Assembly: GCF_004014875.1 (NCBI RefSeq) | Contig: NZ_CP034929.1 | Coordinates: forward strand, 806,001 to 870,000 | DNA: 64,000 nucleotides | Source of the DNA: Nocardioides yefusunii | GTDB taxonomy: Bacteria > Actinomycetota > Actinomycetes > Propionibacteriales > Nocardioidaceae | Direction: 5' to 3' | Shown here: one piece after another, positions 59,490-64,000 of the stretch | Position numbering within the stretch: the stretch's first letter is position 1 | Layout: each line of letters starts with the position of its first letter | Notes under the pieces: generated by a model | Told to the model about the DNA's origin: nothing | Seen by the model: only the letters and a program-made list of their open reading frames with translations | Databases searched by the model: none | Made by a program: the position numbers and the translations under genes

Positions 59490-59533
59490 CAACGACGAAG
59501 GGCCCCACCGTACGGTGGGGCCCTTCGTCGTTG
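59490..59533. terminator. Perfect 44-bp palindromic terminator after ssrA
   Basis: Positions 59490-59511 are the exact reverse complement of 59512-59533, containing ACGAAGGGCCCC. It lies between ssrA and the leftward short ORF ending at 59542, so it can serve both strands. Confidence 0.9.
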
Positions 59534-59541
59534 TTGCTTGG

Positions 59542-59694
59542 TCAGGCGCTGCGCTTCTCGAACTCTTCTGCCAGGTCGATGTAGGCGGCCAGTTCCTCCT
59601 TGCTGCGGGGGAGGAAGACCCGGGTGTCGTCGTCGGGTGAGGCGTGGTTGAAGAGCGGTGACATCAGAGTGACGTCGTGGCGCTTGGCCCACAT
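59542..59694 (-). CDS. Short hypothetical ORF, possibly a truncated gene
   Basis: A 50-residue frame: MWAKRHDVTLMSPLFNHASP, then DDDTRVFLPRSKEELAAYID and LAEEFEKRSA. It has the high-GC third positions of the host and looks like real coding sequence, but no start has a ribosome site. GC falls immediately upstream, near 59695-59760. GTG 59739 is the longest alternative start. It could be a small intact gene or the 3' remnant of a gene cut by the neighbouring less GC-rich segment. No family recognised. Confidence 0.5.
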   Translation of the reverse strand: MWAKRHDVTLMSPLFNHASPDDDTRVFLPRSKEELAAYIDLAEEFEKRSA

Positions 59695-59758
59695 GAGTTG
59701 AGCTATCCGTGCAGCAGTCCCAATGAGTGCGGGGCCCACAGGTGTTCTCAGTGGAGAA

Positions 59759-61951
59759 TCACTTCTTCGGCTTCACAGCCGCCGACGTTGACGATGCCTT
59801 GGTGTAGCCGGTCTTGGTGAAGACGAGCTTCACCTTGATCTGCTTCTTGACATCCTTCTTCGTCAGCTTGTACTTCGCCTTGGTGGCACCCGAGATCGCC
59901 TTGCCGGCTCGATACCAACGGTAGGTGACCTTCGCGTCAGAGACGTTGACCTTCGGCTTCTTGGCAGTCAGGACCTTGCCAGACTTCACAGTTCCCGAGA
60001 TCTTGGCCTTGCCGGTCAGCTTGATCGCCTTCGCCTTCGGTGGAGCTGGAGGCGGAGTCGGCGCGGGTGGCTCCGGCGTTGCTGGAGGCGGAGTGACCAC
60101 CGGAATGGAAGCCACCGGCCCGACTGCAGCAGTGGTGGCGATCGTGTAGCCACCCAGGCTCCGTGCCGTGACTCGGACGGTGATCGTCGCGTTGACGTCA
60201 TCCGCAGTGAGCTTGCGAGAAGTGCCTGTTGCTCCAGGAATGTCGGTTCCGTTGCGCAGCCACTGATACTCGAACGATCCCGCATTGGTCCAGGTACCGC
60301 TGGAGACCTTGAGGGTCTGGTTGACCTGGGCTGTCCCGGTGATGACCGGCAGGTTGATCACCTCGGGGTTCTTGTATGCCTCCTCGTCTCGGCCAATGTT
60401 GATGGCTTCTGACATGGCTGCGGTGGTGAAGCCCTCGATGCCGTGGCCGACGACCTGGACCCGGATCTGCGACTCAGAGTCGGTTGTTTTGACCTTGTAG
60501 GTCGCCGCGGTTGCTCCCGGGATGGGTGCACCGCCTCGGAACCACTGGTAGGTGGTGTTGGTGAGGGTTCCAGACCAGGTTCCAGGGGTGGCGGTCAAGG
60601 TCTGACCTGCCATTCCCACGCCGGCGATGGTCGGCGGGTTCAGGCTGGTAGGCGCCTTCTCCTGGTAGATGGCGTAAGGCGCATTGACCGTCGCTGCGGC
60701 GAGCGTGTATCCGTTGATGTCGCGGATTGTGGCGCGGACACTGAGCTTCTTGCCCGCGTGCTCCACTGCCGGAGTGAATGACGCTCCCTGACCCACGATG
60801 TTCTGATCGACCAGCCAGTCGTAGGTGACGAAGTTGTGCGGCGCGGCAGCGAGGGCACTGTTCTGCCCGGCAATGACCGCGTAGGGCTTGTTGACCTCGG
60901 GCCGACCGTTCAACTGCGGCTTCAAAGTCCAGTCGGTCAGTGCGCGCGTCGGGTCGAATGACGTAGTCGTATAGACGTAGTCAGGAACGCGCTTGCCGTA
61001 GTCGTCGTAAAGGTTGGATACCTCCACTCGGAATGTCACGTCACGACCGGCGTGCCCACTGGAACTGCCGTATCCCTGAGTCAAAAAAACCAAGGATGAG
61101 CCCGTTTGCTCCTCGATGGTAATCCCCATCAGTGTGTCCTTGCTGGAAACCATGTGGCCAAAGAGCTTGGTCACCTTTACCGTAGCGCGAGCGAGGCTCA
61201 CTTCGCCGGCACCGATAGCAGTGGTCAGAGACCACCTATTGCTCGAAGCCGGATATACCGCCTGTGGGGCATAGCCTGGGTTGGGCCACGCTGAGATCGG
61301 GTTGTATCCCGGCTGGTTGGCGTCCGGCCGGCCGAGGATGTCAGGTCGCACGGCCCAGCCCTCTCCCGCTACCCCAACGGCGACACTGCCGAGGTTGCGG
61401 TCCAGAAGAAAGCGTCGGTGACCAACGTTCTCGTTTCCAGACCCGGCGTCATCCAGGAATGCTCCGATTGCCGAGTCTGGGTGAATGTTGCGCGCTAGCA
61501 GTGAAGCACCAAGGCCATTGTTTCCTGTAGTCGTCCAGCACTTAGCCGACTGTGGCTGACTGTGGTGCGTGGACTTGTTGACGTGAACCAGGAGGGCTCC
61601 CGCCTGCTGCTCAGCGTTGCTGCTGTCGAGTGCCACGGGCATGGCCCCTACGAGTCCGCGGACGAAGTTGATCTGCTTCGCTGCAGCCAGCTGCACAGCA
61701 GCCGGCGTTGAACCCGCCTTGCAGGTGGCAGCATCACCGTTCCAGGTTGAGGAGTTGATCAACTCCTGACTCGCGATCCACTCGTTCTGCAAAGCAGAAA
61801 CAACAGAAGCGCGATCGAAAGGGTCGACGGCAGAAGCGCCGACACTCGTGGTCGCAGCCTGACCTGCGGGAGTGAGGCCAGCTGCGCCAACCCCTAGTGC
61901 GGCAGTCAGCATGACGCTGACCACCCCACGCACTGTGGACCTGTAGCCCAT
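59759..61951 (-). CDS. Secreted CAP-domain protein with Ig-like repeats
   Basis: A 730-residue exported protein. ATG 61951 has GAGAGGG upstream and a signal peptide (VVSVMLTAALGVGAAGLTPAGQA). Residues about 50-260 look like a CAP/SCP-type domain (AAAKQINFVRGLVGAMP, NENVGHRRFLLDRNLGSVAVG). Several Ig-like repeats of the YQW-x-R-x-G-x-IPGAT type follow (YQWFRGGAPIPGATAATYKV; YQWLRNGTDIPGATGTSRKL), then a Pro-rich spacer and a Lys-rich repeat ending KKPKV and YRWYRAGKAISGATKAKYKL. Base composition is less GC-rich than in the genes left of ssrA. An adhesin or cell-surface role is likely. Confidence 0.83.
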   Translation of the reverse strand: MGYRSTVRGVVSVMLTAALGVGAAGLTPAGQAATTSVGASAVDPFDRASVVSALQNEWIASQELINSSTWNGDAATCKAGSTPAAVQLAAAKQINFVRGLVGAMPVALDSSNAEQQAGALLVHVNKSTHHSQPQSAKCWTTTGNNGLGASLLARNIHPDSAIGAFLDDAGSGNENVGHRRFLLDRNLGSVAVGVAGEGWAVRPDILGRPDANQPGYNPISAWPNPGYAPQAVYPASSNRWSLTTAIGAGEVSLARATVKVTKLFGHMVSSKDTLMGITIEEQTGSSLVFLTQGYGSSSGHAGRDVTFRVEVSNLYDDYGKRVPDYVYTTTSFDPTRALTDWTLKPQLNGRPEVNKPYAVIAGQNSALAAAPHNFVTYDWLVDQNIVGQGASFTPAVEHAGKKLSVRATIRDINGYTLAAATVNAPYAIYQEKAPTSLNPPTIAGVGMAGQTLTATPGTWSGTLTNTTYQWFRGGAPIPGATAATYKVKTTDSESQIRVQVVGHGIEGFTTAAMSEAINIGRDEEAYKNPEVINLPVITGTAQVNQTLKVSSGTWTNAGSFEYQWLRNGTDIPGATGTSRKLTADDVNATITVRVTARSLGGYTIATTAAVGPVASIPVVTPPPATPEPPAPTPPPAPPKAKAIKLTGKAKISGTVKSGKVLTAKKPKVNVSDAKVTYRWYRAGKAISGATKAKYKLTKKDVKKQIKVKLVFTKTGYTKASSTSAAVKPKK

Positions 61952-62212
61952 GTTGATGCCCTCTCTTCCATTGGGGACGGAAACTTGAGCAGCTGCACGG
62001 AAGGGAAACCCCACACCTGCCGCTCCTCATGACCCGACACACCGTGACCGCGCACAACGGACGCCCAAACTGTATGTCTGCGCCATCCGCAAAGCATTCG
62101 AGAGGGTTGACGAAGGCGACCAGGCGCGCACTGTCGCGATGCGACGTCCACCGGGAGCAGCAGCTTGGCAGGGGTGCCGAGCACAGCTCCCTACCTCAGG
62201 AGCACGCATCGC
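61952..62212. promoter_or_regulatory. Divergent intergenic region
   Basis: This 261-bp gap lies between the CAP-domain gene and the MinD/CpaE-like gene and must hold both promoters. TTGACG near 62107 is a possible rightward -35 box, but no convincing -10 partner was found. No gene or RNA was recognised. Confidence 0.3.
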
Positions 62213-63838
62213 ATGACTACCAACACTGCCCCCATTGGGCTCGTAGGCCTGCCCGGACTACTCGAGCCATTCAGCCAGATCGGCCTCACGCCGATCCACA
62301 ACGAGCACCCGCCCACAGCTGTCGTCGCCATCCAGCAGGCACTCGAAACCGCAAGCTTCCCCGTCCTCCTGCACGAAGAGACGATCCCACGCATCATCGC
62401 CTGGCTACCCGCACTGGCCCACACCGCCCACGTAGTCATCGTCTCCACCGACCCCAGCCGCGTGGAACTCCCCGAAGGAATCACCGCCCAGGTCGCAGAC
62501 ATCCCAACCTCCCTCGGTGAACTCCTCACCATCTCCGGATACTCAGGCTTCCCGCCCGAGATCTCCGAAATCGCCATCGGCCCCGACGGACACGTCTGGA
62601 CCGAGGCCACACAGACCCCCACTCCGCCCGACGCGGACCCAGCCCCGACACAGCTCCAGGTTGACCACTCAACCCCGGCCTCAGAGCAGGTGGTCCCCCC
62701 GGAGCCGCAGGAACCGCCAGCCGCAGTGCGCTCACCCGTGACGCACGCGCCGGCCCCTGCAGTCGTCGATGACACCAGTGCCCGCCGGGTACGGACGTCA
62801 TGGCCCGACGAGTCGGCACTCCTCGCCTACGCGCATGAGATGAGCGGCCCCGGCACCGTCATCGTGCTGTGGTCCGCCAAGGGCGGAGTGGGCAAGACCA
62901 CCGCATCAATGTCCCTGGCCCAACTCCTCGGCTCATCTGGAGGTTCCACCCTCCTCGTGGACGCCAACATTGGACAGGGCGACATTCGCTCAGCAACACG
63001 CGTCGGCGAAGGGAGCCTGCCGTCCGCCTACCAGGCTGCCTATTCAGAAGACCCAGGCATGGGCGTCGTCAGCGCCAGCCGCCTCAACGCCAGCCGCTCC
63101 CTCAAGCTCGAGCCACTGAAGTTCGCTGCAGTCCTTGCGCCCTCCGACCTGGTGCCCGACCCGGACCTCGTCGGCCCGGAAACCTACCGCTCGATCATCG
63201 CTCACGCCCGCGCGAACTATGACTACGTCGTCATCGATACCCAGATCACCGAGAGTCTCGACCGGAACAACATGGTCGGGCACTTCATCCTGCCTCTCCT
63301 GCTCACTACGAACTCATACGGCCTCGCACTCACCGACCCGTCGCCGCAGGCGATTGACAACCTCTTGAGCCGCCTCAAGTTCTTCGCCGGCCAAGGGGTT
63401 CCCGAGCAGCGCCAACTGTTCCTGATGAACCGCGTCCAGTCCTGCTCCACCAAGGACGTCCCAGGCATGGTCGGCGCCATCAGCCAGTGGGCCCAGCACG
63501 TCGGCACCATTGAAGAGAAAGCCAACATCGCAGGCACTGTCCACCAGGGCCGACCAGCGGACCGAGTTCAAGAGTTCGGAAACCCGCTGCGCGAAGTAGC
63601 GCTCTCCATCAGCGGAGACGCCGTCGCATTCGCTCCCCTGGGCGGCGACACGCAAGCACCTCCCTCCATGCTCGACCCGAAGGAGCCCAAGAAGTCGAAG
63701 AAGCCGAAGCCACCCAAGAAGGGCGCCGACCTATTCGCGGACGCAGACCAGGTGGGCGCCTCTGAACCGGCAAAGTCTGCTACTGGAAAGGTCACCATGA
63801 CTTCCGACAGCGTCTTCCTGCGCCTGTTCCGACGCTGA
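62213..63838 (+). CDS. MinD/CpaE-like ATPase of a second pilus- or secretion-type locus
   Basis: A 541-residue protein. The N-terminal 140 residues resemble a receiver-like or divergent regulatory domain; a Pro/Thr-rich linker follows; the ATPase domain begins near residue 215 with an intact deviant Walker A, KGGVGKTT (223-230), then LLVDANIGQGDI and YVVIDTQI. The C-terminal tail is Lys/Pro-rich (KKSKKPKPPKKG). ATG 62213 follows AGGAG. It differs from the CpaE-like protein at 16143, which lacks the P-loop lysines. The next gene starts 28 bp downstream, so an operon continues beyond the window. Confidence 0.82.
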   Translation: MTTNTAPIGLVGLPGLLEPFSQIGLTPIHNEHPPTAVVAIQQALETASFPVLLHEETIPRIIAWLPALAHTAHVVIVSTDPSRVELPEGITAQVADIPTSLGELLTISGYSGFPPEISEIAIGPDGHVWTEATQTPTPPDADPAPTQLQVDHSTPASEQVVPPEPQEPPAAVRSPVTHAPAPAVVDDTSARRVRTSWPDESALLAYAHEMSGPGTVIVLWSAKGGVGKTTASMSLAQLLGSSGGSTLLVDANIGQGDIRSATRVGEGSLPSAYQAAYSEDPGMGVVSASRLNASRSLKLEPLKFAAVLAPSDLVPDPDLVGPETYRSIIAHARANYDYVVIDTQITESLDRNNMVGHFILPLLLTTNSYGLALTDPSPQAIDNLLSRLKFFAGQGVPEQRQLFLMNRVQSCSTKDVPGMVGAISQWAQHVGTIEEKANIAGTVHQGRPADRVQEFGNPLREVALSISGDAVAFAPLGGDTQAPPSMLDPKEPKKSKKPKPPKKGADLFADADQVGASEPAKSATGKVTMTSDSVFLRLFRR

Positions 63839-63866
63839 CTGGCGAGCACCGAGCACAGGAGAATAC

Positions 63867-64000
63867 GTGAGCAACAAGGTCATCAAAGCCGCCCCTGGGC
63901 ATGCTCGACACGGCGGCGAGGAAAGCAAGGATGCTACCGGTCGAGGTCGCCGAGCAGCTGCACCCACACCGGAGGAACTCCTCGAGGAAGCCCACGCTGC
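63867..64000 (+). CDS. Start of a gene cut by the right window edge
   Basis: GTG 63867, preceded by ACAGGAG, opens a frame of 44 codons to the edge: SNKVIKAAPGHARHGGEESK, then DATGRGRRAAAPTPEELLEE. The visible part is a charged, disordered-looking N-terminus with no family signature. After a CpaE-like gene, a CpaF-type ATPase would be a natural successor, but this cannot be seen. Confidence 0.6.
   Translation, partial: MSNKVIKAAPGHARHGGEESKDATGRGRRAAAPTPEELLEEAHA

Noticed and set aside
59308..59640. Open frames over the tmRNA 3' half and its flank
   Set aside because: They cover the tRNA-like domain and the palindromic terminator, have no ribosome site, and their translations resemble no family.

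Overview
This is a high-GC actinobacterial chromosome segment. Gene content and order point to the Nocardioidaceae or a close relative: dapE–LOG–DivIVA, a large NAD-glutamate dehydrogenase, DUF3117 and DUF6912 proteins, a SigE/anti-sigma pair, an actinobacterial Tad/Flp pilus locus, and prfB/ftsEX/M23/smpB/ssrA. GC-rich third codon positions fill most antisense frames with open reading frames, and nearly all of those are shadows. No CRISPR array, IS element, rRNA or ordinary tRNA gene was seen.

Layout. 1–7.1 kb: a leftward branched-chain-amino-acid-type ABC uptake operon (substrate-binding lipoprotein, a fused LivH–LivM permease, LivG running off the left edge), divergent from a TetR regulator and a GMC-type (long-chain alcohol oxidase-like) flavoenzyme. 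7.1–9.8 kb: dapE, a LOG-family protein, a small DivIVA-domain protein and a membrane protein. 9.8–15 kb: PaaX-type repressor, DUF3117, leucyl aminopeptidase, a YdhR-like protein, O-methyltransferase, SigE and its anti-sigma factor. 15–17.5 kb: first part of a Tad locus (HTH protein, SAF/CpaB-like, CpaE-like). 17.4–31.9 kb: a cupredoxin-like lipoprotein plus a polytopic membrane protein, a WS/DGAT-like protein, the glutamate dehydrogenase, LtrA, an NHEJ set (Ku divergent from separate ligase and polymerase genes) and a WecG/TagA glycosyltransferase. 31.9–39 kb: two divergent LuxR-type regulators, then the second part of the Tad locus (CpaF, TadB, TadC, prepilin, TadE, TadF-like, TadG-like and a coupled unknown gene), nearly all overlapping by a few bases. 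39.2–43.5 kb: a taurine/sulfonate-type ABC transporter and a CaiB-type CoA transferase.

43.6–59.5 kb holds the housekeeping block prfB, ftsE, ftsX, an M23 peptidase, smpB and ssrA. It is interrupted between prfB and ftsE by about 8 kb of leftward genes for secreted proteins: an FN3-repeat protein split by a frameshift and two tandem metzincin-like proteases of equal deduced length. An amidohydrolase and an unknown secreted protein lie between smpB and the tmRNA gene. Right of ssrA, base composition looks less GC-rich and the content changes: a short possibly truncated ORF, a CAP-domain secreted protein with Ig-like repeats, a MinD/CpaE-like ATPase with an intact Walker A motif, and the start of another gene. 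This looks like the left part of an island or second secretion/pilus-type locus beside ssrA.

The most unusual points are the split Tad locus with a prepilin whose predicted leader carries six 12-bp repeats, the secreted-protease insertion between prfB and ftsE with its frameshifted FN3 gene, the WS/DGAT protein lacking its catalytic His, a pseudo-receiver LuxR regulator paired with a normal one, and the ssrA-adjacent composition change.
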